A stretch of DNA of 43,667 nucleotides from Lentisphaeria bacterium. Lineage in GTDB: Bacteria; Verrucomicrobiota; Lentisphaeria; Victivallales; Victivallaceae. Shown here one piece after another: positions 16,673 through 25,079 of the stretch (position 1 is its first letter; each line of letters opens with the position of its first letter). The notes under the pieces were generated by a model. That model was not told the origin of the DNA and made no database searches. It worked only from the letters and a program-made list of their open reading frames with translations. The stretch covers positions 1-43,667 of the forward strand of contig JAFVQX010000213.1 in the NCBI GenBank assembly GCA_017504585.1, given 5' to 3'. The translations under genes and the position numbers were made by a program.

Positions 16673-17611
16673 TTACTGCATAGAGCAGCACTCCGGCTGG
16701 GGTGTTCCGCTGATTGCCGGACAAATATTCTTGAATTTGCATTTACTGCAATTATCTTTGCGTGCGTAGTGCCAGATGCCTTGAGCTGCATCGCGGTACT
16801 GCATGACCAGATAATCGCGCCACATTGCCGCTTCTCCGGCAAGTTTGTGAAAAACCGATCCGAAATCTTCCCATTCTCCGTCTTCGTCGGTTTGCCACTC
16901 TCCGGATAACGGATCAAAAAAGTTGACCGATACCATCTCCGGAGCTATATTCATAAACCGGCGCACATAAACCCGGTAAAGCATAGCTGCGCGCCGGCGA
17001 TCCTGTTGGAACATGTAGCTGTTCATATCAACTATCTGCAAAGAGTTGTTTTCTTTCCAGACCAGATCCGGCGCATTGCTGAAGATCACACCGCCCAACT
17101 GCCATTGCCACACCAGATCGCCGTTGCGGAAATCAAGCATGGGAGTTTTCAGCAGCGCCAGATAGATACCGTTGTCGATGAACGAATTATATATATTGTT
17201 CAAAGTCAGCAGCGCCCGGTCATAAAATTGCTCTGCTGAAAATATATTTTCAGAAAGTTCAAACACCTGCGGCACGATCTTGGGATCACGCTCGTATGCC
17301 GCCTGTTCCAGCAAATTGAAGTCCCGTTCAAAAGCTGTGCGGAGAAAGTTCTCCAGCTTCCGGCGGCGGAAATTCACCCCGGGCGTGAAAAACTCCCGCA
17401 CAACCTTGCGCCAGAGCCCGATGACAAAACCTTGAGCCGAAATACAGTGTTTGGCGGCATAAACCTTATACTGCCAATCTTCCATGACTCCGGCATAACC
17501 ATCGCGCCCCGGCACATGATAGAGATAATACCCGACCGGACAAAAAGAAAAACGCTTCCGCCTTGCCAGAGAACTGTGCAAAGCTCTCCAATCGGGTGCC
17601 TCGAAATCCAT
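16673..17611 (-). CDS. Divergent PD-(D/E)XK nuclease-like protein with C-terminal Cys cluster
   Basis: 312 residues resembling the RecB/Cas4-type PD-(D/E)XK superfamily. The hallmarks are APDLVWKENNSLQIVDMNSY (about 181-200), then QQDRRRAAMLYRVYVRRF as the motif-IV helix, and a C-terminal CSKCKFKNICPA (about 289-300). With a distant earlier cysteine the last could form the Fe-S cluster of AddB/Cas4-like nucleases. The catalytic lysine usually in IVDxKT is replaced: the sequence reads IVDMNS. The enzyme may be inactive or use a shifted residue. It sits 3 bp after purT and 20 bp before htrA, with no DNA-repair or CRISPR gene nearby. Family assignment is by motif layout only. Confidence 0.55.
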   Translation of the reverse strand: MDFEAPDWRALHSSLARRKRFSFCPVGYYLYHVPGRDGYAGVMEDWQYKVYAAKHCISAQGFVIGLWRKVVREFFTPGVNFRRRKLENFLRTAFERDFNLLEQAAYERDPKIVPQVFELSENIFSAEQFYDRALLTLNNIYNSFIDNGIYLALLKTPMLDFRNGDLVWQWQLGGVIFSNAPDLVWKENNSLQIVDMNSYMFQQDRRRAAMLYRVYVRRFMNIAPEMVSVNFFDPLSGEWQTDEDGEWEDFGSVFHKLAGEAAMWRDYLVMQYRDAAQGIWHYARKDNCSKCKFKNICPAISGTPQPECCSMQ

Positions 17612-17614
17612 CGC

Positions 17615-18796
17615 TTACAGCTTGATTTCAAGATCGTTGCGCATGGTCATAACGCGCTCGATGGCTTTTTCCACATTCTCATCGCGGGCAAGCAGTACCC
17701 CCATGCGGCGGTGACCGCCGGTTTCGGGCTTACCGAAAATACGCATAGCGGTATTGGGTTCAGCCAGAACTTTGTTGAGATTGTCGAACTTGACTTCGTG
17801 GCTGTAACCTTCCACCACGATCGCTTTGGAAGCCGACGCGCCGTGGAAAGCGATGTTGGGTATCGGAACCCCCAGAATAGCACGAGCATGCAATGCAAAT
17901 TCCGAAAGATCCTGGGAGATCAAAGTCACCATCCCCGTATCGTAGGGCCGGGGCGATACTTCGCTGAAAATTACTTCGTCGCCCTTGACAAACAATTCCA
18001 CGCCGAAGATACCTCTGCCGCCCAATGCCGCGGTGATCGCTCCAGCGATTTTTTGAGCATCGGCAAGAGCTTTTTCGCTCATTTTCTGGGGCTGCCAGGA
18101 CTCCTGATAGTCGCCGTTGACCTGATGGTGACCAATGGGTTCAAGGAAGCTGGTTCCATCCACATGACGGACGGTCAACAAAGTTATTTCGTAGTCAAAG
18201 TCCACAAAACCTTCCACGATCACCCGCCCGGCACCGGCACGGCCGCCGGTTTGGGACATATCCCAGGCTTTATCGATATCTTCGGCACAGCGGATGGTGC
18301 TCTGACCGTGACCGGAAGAACTCATGATCGGCTTGACCACGCAAGGTATGCCGATGGTCTGCACGGCTTCTTTGAATTCACCGTAAGTCGAAGCAAAACG
18401 GTAGGGCGAGGTCTTGAGCTTCAGCTCTTCTGCCGCCAATTTGCGGATGCCTTCGCGGTTCATGGTCAGATTGGTCGCCCGGGCGGTGGGGATCACCGTA
18501 AAGCCTTCCTGTTCCACTTCCAAAAGTACATTAGTGGCAATGGCTTCGACTTCCGGCACGATATAATCGGGTTTTTCACGCTTGATGAGAGTACGCAACG
18601 CATTTTCGTCCAGCATGTTTATTACATGAAAACGATGTGCCACTTGCATAGCCGGAGCATTGGCGTAACGGTCTACTGCCACAACTTCTGCACCAAGGCG
18701 CATAAGCTCAATAGCAACTTCTTTGCCCAACTCACCCGAACCAAGCAACATAACTTTGGTGGCACTGGGGCTCAACGGAGTTCCGATCATCGTCAT
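17615..18796 (-). CDS. purT: Formate-dependent phosphoribosylglycinamide formyltransferase (PurT)
   Basis: 393 residues, the usual PurT length. Makes formyl-GAR from GAR, formate and ATP in purine synthesis, independent of formyl-tetrahydrofolate. The N-terminal [29 protein letters not shown] and the central ATP-grasp region with [11 protein letters not shown] (about 152-162) match the family. So do [11 protein letters not shown] and [22 protein letters not shown] (about 275-296). AAAGGGTAG lies 6 bases before the ATG. No other purine gene is in the window. Confidence 0.95.
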   Translation of the reverse strand: MTMIGTPLSPSATKVMLLGSGELGKEVAIELMRLGAEVVAVDRYANAPAMQVAHRFHVINMLDENALRTLIKREKPDYIVPEVEAIATNVLLEVEQEGFTVIPTARATNLTMNREGIRKLAAEELKLKTSPYRFASTYGEFKEAVQTIGIPCVVKPIMSSSGHGQSTIRCAEDIDKAWDMSQTGGRAGAGRVIVEGFVDFDYEITLLTVRHVDGTSFLEPIGHHQVNGDYQESWQPQKMSEKALADAQKIAGAITAALGGRGIFGVELFVKGDEVIFSEVSPRPYDTGMVTLISQDLSEFALHARAILGVPIPNIAFHGASASKAIVVEGYSHEVKFDNLNKVLAEPNTAMRIFGKPETGGHRRMGVLLARDENVEKAIERVMTMRNDLEIKL

Positions 18797-18835
18797 AAAT
18801 CTACCCTTTCTTTTTTTGAGTTAAAACTGCAAAAC

Positions 18836-19774
18836 TTATATTGTTTCTATTTTTATTTTGTCAAATAATTCAATAGCTTTAGCGCGGTCGTAATCGCCGC
18901 ACTTCATGCTCAAACAATTTGCCGATGCAGCGGCAATGGCATAAGCAAATGCCCGTTCCGGAGATTCGCCCGCCAGCAGACAGCTCAAACACACCGCCGA
19001 AGCGGTATCGCCGGAACCCACCGGATTGACCACTTTTTCTATTTCCGGAACGTTGTATTTGTATATTGCCTCCCGGGTTCCCAGCCAGGCGCTCTTGGCG
19101 CCGTCGGTAATGGCAATATATTTTAAGCTGTAAGAGGCAAAGAGCATCTTCATTGCCGGTACAACATCATCGATCCCGGTCAGATCGGTCAATTCTTCGG
19201 CATTGATCTTGAGCATAGCCTCCCGGGAGGCTTGCAGTACCGATGCAATATTTTTCCATGAATCGATCAAAACAAGTTTGTTGTTTTCGGCAGCATATTT
19301 TACGCACTGCACATAAAAATCCGGCGACATGCCTGACGGCAGCTGACCGCACAATGCAACACCGTCGACTTTCGGCATATTTTCTTTGATGAACTCCAAT
19401 GCGTCGCACTCCGCTTCCCACCCCGGCGCTTGTGACGGCTCGATCAATTCGGTCATAGTGCCATCGCTCAAGCTCAAAAGTGTGGTGCAGCAGCGGGTGG
19501 GTATGTTGGTCAGAAAAGTCTTGCAGGGCAGTTTTTCGTTAGCCAGATCATCCAGCAGCAGTTTGCCGTTATCGCCGCCGGCAAATTGCACCAGATCCAC
19601 CGTTGCCCAATTCCAAACCTGTGCGGCTCGGGAAAAATTGATCCCCTTGCCGGAGGCAAATGACCACATGGCATCTGCCCGGTTTACTGCATTGCAGCGC
19701 AGTTGACCGAACTGCAGAACTTTCTGCCATGCCGGATTGGCGCCGATCGCCATGATCTTCTTTTTTTCGCCCAT
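18836..19774 (-). CDS. PfkB-family sugar kinase (1-phosphofructokinase/tagatose-6-phosphate kinase type)
   Basis: 312 residues. Ribokinase-fold ATP-dependent kinase, most like the FruK/LacC subgroup that phosphorylates fructose-1-phosphate or tagatose-6-phosphate. The opening GANPAWQKVLQFGQ, the substrate motif GKGINFSRAAQ (about 42-52), the anion-hole/catalytic NPVGSGDTASAV (about 245-256, Asp as base) and the PfkB helix after it are visible. The start is ATG 19774 with AAGG 8 bases upstream; the frame opens earlier at TTG 19792. It follows an iron-containing alcohol dehydrogenase gene by 14 bp. No PTS or sugar transporter is near, so the substrate is open. Confidence 0.85.
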   Translation of the reverse strand: MGEKKKIMAIGANPAWQKVLQFGQLRCNAVNRADAMWSFASGKGINFSRAAQVWNWATVDLVQFAGGDNGKLLLDDLANEKLPCKTFLTNIPTRCCTTLLSLSDGTMTELIEPSQAPGWEAECDALEFIKENMPKVDGVALCGQLPSGMSPDFYVQCVKYAAENNKLVLIDSWKNIASVLQASREAMLKINAEELTDLTGIDDVVPAMKMLFASYSLKYIAITDGAKSAWLGTREAIYKYNVPEIEKVVNPVGSGDTASAVCLSCLLAGESPERAFAYAIAAASANCLSMKCGDYDRAKAIELFDKIKIETI

Positions 19775-19788
19775 GATCTTACCTTGTT

Positions 19789-20898
19789 TCAAAACGTTTC
19801 CAAAAGTATCGACATTAATTCTTCATCCGAAAAATCCCGGGGATTGGCGCGCATACTGCCGCTGCGGGAATTTTTCACCACCCACTCAAGGTCGCAAGTC
19901 TGCAAGCCGTAACTTGAGAGTTTGCGGCTGATATTGAATTTTTCCAGCAGAAACTCTATGCGGCTGATCAACTCTATACCCGAAGCAAGTCCGCAACAGT
20001 TCGCCAATTCATCCAGTTTATCATAACAGACCGGGAAGTTCCACTTCAGCACCCCCGGCAGCAATATACCGCAAATCGTTCCGTGTGCCTGATGGGTCTT
20101 TGCCCCCACCGGGTGCGCCAGTCCGTGGACCGCCCCCAGACCGCTTACAGCAAATGCCATAGCTCCCAGCATGGTGCCTTCGCTCATATCGCTGCGGGCA
20201 GCCAGATCGCTGCCGTCGGCAACAGCATATTCTATGGCGTTGTTGATCAACTTAACACCTTGCATCGCCCAAGCACGGGTGGCGTTGTTGGCATTGCGCG
20301 ATATATAGCTTTCGATGCCTTGCGTAAGGGCATCCAACCCGCTGGCGGCGGTAACTGCCGCCGGACAGCTTACGCTCAAAACCGGATCGACCAGCGCCAA
20401 TGCCGGCAATATCGTGCCGCCGCGGATCGATTGTTTGATATTGGTTTCTTTATCGGTAAACACCCCGTTGGGGGTGACTTCCGCCCCGGTTCCGGCAGTG
20501 GTGGGCAATGCCGCCATAAACACACCTTTTTCCGGCATGGGCACACGGTTGTAAAAATATTCGGCAGTCGGCAGTTCCGAATATCCGGCAGCCGCCGTTA
20601 CTTTGCCCACATCCAGCACGCTGCCGCCGCCGACAGCCACCACCGCTTCGGCCCGGAAATCCCGGAAGCAACGGCGCACTTCATCGACTTGCCGGATAGT
20701 CGGCTCCGGCAAAACACCGGCAAAAACTTCCACCGTCCGGGGCGACAGCAAACTCTTTATCCGCTCGACCGTACCGTTGGCACATGCACTTGAACCGGCC
20801 ACGATCAACGTGCGGTGGTTCTGCGGCACCATGGAGCCAAGTTTTTCCAGCGCACCAATACCGAAAACCACATTATCGGGGATATTAAGTTTATACAT
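19789..20898 (-). CDS. Iron-containing (group III) alcohol dehydrogenase
   Basis: 369 residues from ATG 20898 (MYKLNIPDNVVFG); the frame is open 150 bases further, but that part lies inside rnc. NAD(P)-dependent, metal-containing dehydrogenase of short-chain alcohols or aldehydes. The nucleotide-binding VGGGSVLDVGKV (about 88-99), the metal-site region SGLDALTQGIESY and GLAHPVGAKTHQAHG are present. The second metal ligand of FucO-type enzymes, His in DALTHAIE, is Gln here; this variant is common in some subfamilies. GGGAG lies before the ATG, inside the rnc end, and the two genes overlap by 8 bp. Confidence 0.9.
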   Translation of the reverse strand: MYKLNIPDNVVFGIGALEKLGSMVPQNHRTLIVAGSSACANGTVERIKSLLSPRTVEVFAGVLPEPTIRQVDEVRRCFRDFRAEAVVAVGGGSVLDVGKVTAAAGYSELPTAEYFYNRVPMPEKGVFMAALPTTAGTGAEVTPNGVFTDKETNIKQSIRGGTILPALALVDPVLSVSCPAAVTAASGLDALTQGIESYISRNANNATRAWAMQGVKLINNAIEYAVADGSDLAARSDMSEGTMLGAMAFAVSGLGAVHGLAHPVGAKTHQAHGTICGILLPGVLKWNFPVCYDKLDELANCCGLASGIELISRIEFLLEKFNISRKLSSYGLQTCDLEWVVKNSRSGSMRANPRDFSDEELMSILLETF

Positions 20899-21640
20899 TG
20901 AGTTCTTCTCCCATATATCTGCCGACTTTAAAGCCGAAATCGCGTACCGATGGATCATGCACCGCAAGTTTATCCAGCAGCGCTTTGGCTGCCGCAAACT
21001 CCGCCTGCCGCCGGGATCCCCCCTGACCGGATGCAGTATTTTCGCCAATGGCGGCGCTTACTGTGTAGACCGGATTGTGTTCGGGGCCTTCCACACCCAA
21101 CACGGTATAACCCGGCGCATGGCCGAACTTATGCTGGGTATACTCCTGCAAAGTACCTTTGGGGTTCAAGTCCGACAGCAGCCGGTGGGGTGCCGGGAAC
21201 TCGTTTTTGACCAGATCAAGCACCAACTCCCGGGCAAAGGCCATGCCGCCATCCAGATAACACGCGCCCAGAACCGCTTCGAACAGATCGCATAATGTGG
21301 AATCCCGGTCAGAACCGCCGGATGCCGCTTCGCCCCGCCCGATATACATATATTTGCCCAACTCCAGGACCCGGGCAAGTTTGGCAATAGCTTCCTGCTG
21401 TGCCAGCGCTGAACGCATTTTGGTCATCACGCCTTCGTCGGCTTCGGGGTAAACGCTGTAAAGATATTCGGTCAGGATGATCTCCAGCACCGCATCGCCC
21501 AGAAACTCCAACCGCTGATTATCGTACGCAAGTTTATTTTCCACAGCATAGGAGCGGTGGGTCAATGCTTCTTTAAGCAGCGCTGGTTTGTGAAAATCCA
21601 GCTTCAGCTTTTTCTTGAGTTTTTCTATATCTTCTGCCAT
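20891..21640 (-). CDS. rnc: Ribonuclease III
   Basis: 249 residues. Cleaves double-stranded RNA in rRNA maturation and mRNA control. The catalytic RNase III signature NQRLEFLGDAVLE (about 41-53) and the second acidic site DLFEAVLGACYLDGG (about 117-131, with metal ligands D and E) are intact. A C-terminal double-stranded-RNA-binding domain follows (about 163-230, PKGTLQEYTQHKFG and ASGQGGSRRQAEFAAAKALL). It sits 3 bp after the LipM-like gene. Confidence 0.96.
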   Translation of the reverse strand: MAEDIEKLKKKLKLDFHKPALLKEALTHRSYAVENKLAYDNQRLEFLGDAVLEIILTEYLYSVYPEADEGVMTKMRSALAQQEAIAKLARVLELGKYMYIGRGEAASGGSDRDSTLCDLFEAVLGACYLDGGMAFARELVLDLVKNEFPAPHRLLSDLNPKGTLQEYTQHKFGHAPGYTVLGVEGPEHNPVYTVSAAIGENTASGQGGSRRQAEFAAAKALLDKLAVHDPSVRDFGFKVGRYMGEELNV

Positions 21641-21643
21641 AAC

Positions 21644-22351
21644 TCAATATTCGTGGTCGATGTTCCATTTTTCTGTGGCATATTTTTCCCGCGCCAGCTT
21701 TTCGGCTTCGTCGACAACGCTTTGGCGCGGCTGCCATTTGGTAAATTCTATATCAAATTTCATTTCAAGGCTTTGGAGCAATTCATCACGCAGCTTTTCC
21801 CAGTCGCCCCGGGCGGCTTCCAGCTTTATACTCCCCTGATGCAATATGCCCATACGGGTACGGCGCTGTGCCGCTCCGGCATATTTGCTGCCCGACGGAG
21901 CCACCAGATCGAACCGGCTGGGCGAAACAAAACATTGCATGGTTGCGCGGTCAACATGTTCGCTGCCCACATTTTCCAGAACGGCATCCACGCCATCTTC
22001 GGTCATTTTCAGCAGCAGCGCTTCGTGGAAGACCTTGTAGCTTTCCATCCGGTCAAGCTGCATGATCTTGTGTTCCGGCGGCACCACCACAGTGTAGGTC
22101 AGATCCACATCATGATAAACCACTCCGCCGCCGGTGGGTCGGCGCACCAGAGTGTACTTTTCTTCCAACTCCCGGGGGCAGATCTGGGCGCTGCCGAAAG
22201 ACACCGACGGCCGATCCCAGCGATAGATCCGCACCAGCACCCGGTTTTCCTGCAATGTAGAATTGCTTAAAAGCACTTCGTCCATGGACATATTAAAATA
22301 AGGGTCATGGGTGCCGTCTTCCCAATAAAGCCATTGTTCTTTACTCATCAA
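21644..22351 (-). CDS. LipM-like octanoyl/lipoyl transferase
   Basis: 235 residues of the lipoate-protein ligase A fold. Likely transfers octanoyl from acyl-carrier protein to a lipoyl domain, the first step of lipoate synthesis. The motif RRPTGGGVVYHDVDLTYTV is at 70-88, and KYAGAAQRRTRMGILHQGS around Lys156 matches the family's lysine. A cysteine (C140 in MQCFVSPSRF) sits where LipM-type octanoyltransferases keep their catalytic Cys, which favours LipM over an ATP-using LplA. No C-terminal LplA accessory domain is present. No lipA is in the window. Confidence 0.8.
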   Translation of the reverse strand: MMSKEQWLYWEDGTHDPYFNMSMDEVLLSNSTLQENRVLVRIYRWDRPSVSFGSAQICPRELEEKYTLVRRPTGGGVVYHDVDLTYTVVVPPEHKIMQLDRMESYKVFHEALLLKMTEDGVDAVLENVGSEHVDRATMQCFVSPSRFDLVAPSGSKYAGAAQRRTRMGILHQGSIKLEAARGDWEKLRDELLQSLEMKFDIEFTKWQPRQSVVDEAEKLAREKYATEKWNIDHEY

Positions 22352-22355
22352 AAAT

Positions 22356-23210
22356 TCACACCTTTTTTTTGCCTGCTTTCAGAAAATCTTCATAGCGCCG
22401 CATATAGGTTTTATCTCCGGCAAAGTCAAATTTGCCGCCCCGGGCATAAGCTTTGGCCCACATCCGGGCATTTTCTCCGGCATCTTTTCCCGTATAAAAC
22501 GCCAGATCGCAGCCACGGAGAAAATAAGACGAAGCTATCCTTGCCAACTCCCGGCAACGCACCTTGTATGAACAGCTTGTCCGGTGCAGAACAGTACCGT
22601 CAAAATCAAACAAACCCAGCTCAAAGCTGTTATCCGCATGATCTGCAAACAGTATATTATTGAGCTTGAAATCCCCATGTTCCAACCCCGCATCATGCAC
22701 CTTATGTGCCAAATCAGCAATAGCTTGCGCTGTTTTTTCGCAACTTCCGTAAAACTCCAGCAGCCGCGGCAGATTATTGCTTACAGTCATCGGCTGGGGG
22801 AAGGCTTCGGTGATCAGGTAGCTCGCTCCCGGCAATCCCCCCGGCAAGGTCGTCATTGCCATAAAAACCCGCGGCACCCGCACACCCAGCTTTTCCAGAA
22901 AAGCACTGATATGATAACTGCGCAAAGCCCGCGGCGTGCGGCCAATACGTTTTATACGCTCAAAAAAACTATTGACATTGCTGCGTTTTATAAAGTAATC
23001 GATACCATGCAAATGGAAAATCCCGGCCGTAGTCGACCGGGAATTTTTTATGATCGTGCTGTTTTGCAGCAAAAGCTCCGCATCGCGGAATTTTCCGCAA
23101 AGCTCTTCAGCAATATCATCAGCAAAGACGCAACTCTTGAACCGGGTGTTCCACAGAGGATTTCCCGGCACAGAAATTTTTCTGTTGCAAGAGTTGGTGC
23201 TTTGCTGCAT
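22356..23210 (-). CDS. LPS-kinase-like protein (WaaP/Kdo kinase superfamily)
   Basis: 284 residues with a compact protein-kinase-like fold. The relatives phosphorylate heptose or Kdo of lipopolysaccharide at the cytoplasmic face. Visible residues are Lys75 (YFIKR), the catalytic loop LEHGDFKLNNIL (Asp180, Asn185) and a metal-binding FDFDG (Asp202, Asp204). It lies 14 bp after leuB and 4 bp before the LipM-like gene, with no other LPS gene adjacent, so the acceptor cannot be inferred. A related aminoglycoside-kinase-type activity is less likely. Confidence 0.7.
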   Translation of the reverse strand: MQQSTNSCNRKISVPGNPLWNTRFKSCVFADDIAEELCGKFRDAELLLQNSTIIKNSRSTTAGIFHLHGIDYFIKRSNVNSFFERIKRIGRTPRALRSYHISAFLEKLGVRVPRVFMAMTTLPGGLPGASYLITEAFPQPMTVSNNLPRLLEFYGSCEKTAQAIADLAHKVHDAGLEHGDFKLNNILFADHADNSFELGLFDFDGTVLHRTSCSYKVRCRELARIASSYFLRGCDLAFYTGKDAGENARMWAKAYARGGKFDFAGDKTYMRRYEDFLKAGKKKV

Positions 23211-23224
23211 TAAAAAACTTACTT

Positions 23225-24340
23225 TCAGAGATTATCGATCACCAGCTGACCGACTTCGGTGGTGCTGTAACCCATCTTGCCGGCAGCCATGCTTTCGAGC
23301 TTGTTGCCGGTAACGTATGCCACCGACTTTTCGATTGCCGCTGCGGCTTCTTTTTCGCCGATGAAATCCAGCAGCATGGCTCCGGCGCAAACCGCAGCCA
23401 GCGGGTTGATGATGTTCATGCCGGTATATTTGGGCGCCGATCCGCCGATGGGTTCAAACATGCTCACGCCGCCTTCGGTGGGGTTCAAATTACCGCCGGC
23501 AGCAATACCCATGCCGCCCTGGGTCATAGCGCCCAGGTCGGTAATGATGTCGCCAAAGATGTTGTTGGTCACGATAACGTCGAACCATTCGGGGTTCTTG
23601 ACCATCCACATGGTAGTGGCATCCACATGGCAGTAGGCGGTTTTGACTTCCGGAAATTCTTCGGCGACCTGATAGAACACCCGTTCCCACAGATCGAACA
23701 CATAGGTCAGAACGTTGGATTTGCCGCACAAAGTCAGCTGGGCAGTCTTGCCGGCAGCGATATCTTCGGCGGAGAGTCCGCGCCACGGATTTTCTTTGCT
23801 GTGGCGTTTTCTGGCAAGCTCAAAAGCGTAACGCACGCAGCGTTCCACCTGATGATAGTTGTATACTTCGCTCTGGCAAGCTACTTCGTGTTTAGTACCC
23901 TTCATGGATACGCCGCCGATACCGGTGTAGATACCGCCGGTATTTTCGCGCACCACCACATAGTCAATATCTTCGGGCTTTTTATTGGCAAGGGGTGTTT
24001 CCACGCCGGGGAAAAGTTTGATGGGGCGCAAGTTGATGTACTGGTCGAGCTCAAAACGCAGCTTCAGCAAGATGCCCTTTTCCAGAATACCGGGCTTGAC
24101 TTTGGGGTGACCGATGGCGCCCAGGAAAACGGCGTCGAATTTCTTAAGCTGATCCACCGCATCTTCGGGCAGGATCTCGCCGGTGGCAAGATAATGTTCG
24201 CCACCCCAGTTAAAGGTGGTTTCGGTAAAAGAAAAACCGAACTTCTGCGCGGCAGCGCGCATAACTTTCAAACCCTCGGCGACTACTTCCGGACCGGTAC
24301 CGTCACCGGGCAGAACTGCGATCTTGTAATTTCTGGACAT
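23225..24340 (-). CDS. leuB: 3-isopropylmalate dehydrogenase
   Basis: 371 residues. Oxidatively decarboxylates 3-isopropylmalate in leucine synthesis with NAD+. AVLPGDGTGPEVVAEG opens the beta-decarboxylating dehydrogenase fold. YVVVRENTGGIYTGIGG (about 128-144), the catalytic Lys/Asp region (YCHVDATTMWMV) and NNIFGDIITDLGAMTQGG with GGSAPKYTG near 295 are intact. AAAAGGAG lies 10 bases before the ATG and a promoter lies just upstream. leuA, leuC and leuD are not in the window. Tartrate or homoisocitrate dehydrogenase are related alternatives. Confidence 0.88.
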   Translation of the reverse strand: MSRNYKIAVLPGDGTGPEVVAEGLKVMRAAAQKFGFSFTETTFNWGGEHYLATGEILPEDAVDQLKKFDAVFLGAIGHPKVKPGILEKGILLKLRFELDQYINLRPIKLFPGVETPLANKKPEDIDYVVVRENTGGIYTGIGGVSMKGTKHEVACQSEVYNYHQVERCVRYAFELARKRHSKENPWRGLSAEDIAAGKTAQLTLCGKSNVLTYVFDLWERVFYQVAEEFPEVKTAYCHVDATTMWMVKNPEWFDVIVTNNIFGDIITDLGAMTQGGMGIAAGGNLNPTEGGVSMFEPIGGSAPKYTGMNIINPLAAVCAGAMLLDFIGEKEAAAAIEKSVAYVTGNKLESMAAGKMGYSTTEVGQLVIDNL

Positions 24341-24372
24341 AATAAAAAACTCCTTTTGTTTTCACGAATAAA

Positions 24373-24414
24373 TATCCTGTAAGGATAATGTACATCTCAA
24401 AGCATATTTTTCAA
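24373..24414 (-). promoter_or_regulatory. leuB promoter and leader inverted repeat
   Basis: On the minus strand TTGAAA (24414-24409), a 16-bp spacer and TACATT (24392-24387) form a promoter. Overlapping its end is a 6-bp inverted repeat TATCCT-GTA-AGGATA (24373-24387) at the expected transcription start, well placed for a repressor. Confidence 0.45.
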
Positions 24415-24423
24415 GGGCTTAAA

Positions 24424-25077
24424 TTAAAAAAGTTGCCGTAATTCCCGAACTTTTCCGGCAATATCTCCAGCCTGGGTTATTTCGGTGACCATGGCAATAC
24501 GTTTTGCCCCTGCCTGCCGCAGTTCTTTTATGCAATGAGCCTTGATTCCGCCCATAACAGTAAAGGGGCAGTTTATCACTGCCGAAATCTCCGGGATCGC
24601 CCCCAAACCCAACGCCCCGCAAGGCACGCTTTTGGTTTGTGTGGCATATATGGGGCCGATATTGAGGTAATCGCAATTTTCCCGGCATGCCTGCAAAGCT
24701 TCGGGTATATTGTGGGTACTGCTGCCCACGATCAACTGCGGCGCAATGCTTTTGGCCGCGGCAATGGGCAGATCGTCCTGCCCCAGATGCACGCCGTCGG
24801 CACCGCACGCCAGAGCGATATCCAAACGGTCGTCGACCATAAAAAGCATGTGGTATTTATCGGCAAGTTTCCGGGCTTCCAGCGCCAGATCGTAAAGCTC
24901 TTTGCCGGAGCGGTTTTTCTCCCGCAGCTGAAAGATCTTTGCACCGCCCTGCCCGATGGCATCAATGACTTCCAAAACGCTGCGCCCGGCGCAGTATTCG
25001 CTGGAAACCACCGGATAAAGATCAACAACGTCGGTAAAAAACTCCATGCGTTCTCTCAAATCAGCAAACTTGCTCAT
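24424..25077 (-). CDS. thiE: Thiamine-phosphate synthase
   Basis: 217 residues. Joins HMP-pyrophosphate and thiazole phosphate into thiamine phosphate. The TIM barrel shows IFQLREKNRSGKELYDLA (about 48-65, pyrophosphate contacts), GADGVHLGQDDLP (about 91-103), GSSTHN and IGPIYATQTKS (about 139-149), all family signatures. An N-terminal extension of about 20 residues precedes the barrel. Start ATG 25077 has AGGAAG upstream; a TTG at 25083 is in frame. The upstream phosphoesterase ends 2 bp before. No TPP riboswitch or other thi gene is nearby. Confidence 0.92.
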   Translation of the reverse strand: MSKFADLRERMEFFTDVVDLYPVVSSEYCAGRSVLEVIDAIGQGGAKIFQLREKNRSGKELYDLALEARKLADKYHMLFMVDDRLDIALACGADGVHLGQDDLPIAAAKSIAPQLIVGSSTHNIPEALQACRENCDYLNIGPIYATQTKSVPCGALGLGAIPEISAVINCPFTVMGGIKAHCIKELRQAGAKRIAMVTEITQAGDIAGKVRELRQLF

Positions 25078-25079
25078 GA

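Noticed and set aside
17432-18868. 478-residue plus-strand frame opposite purT
   Set aside because: Antisense shadow; purT is complete on the other strand.
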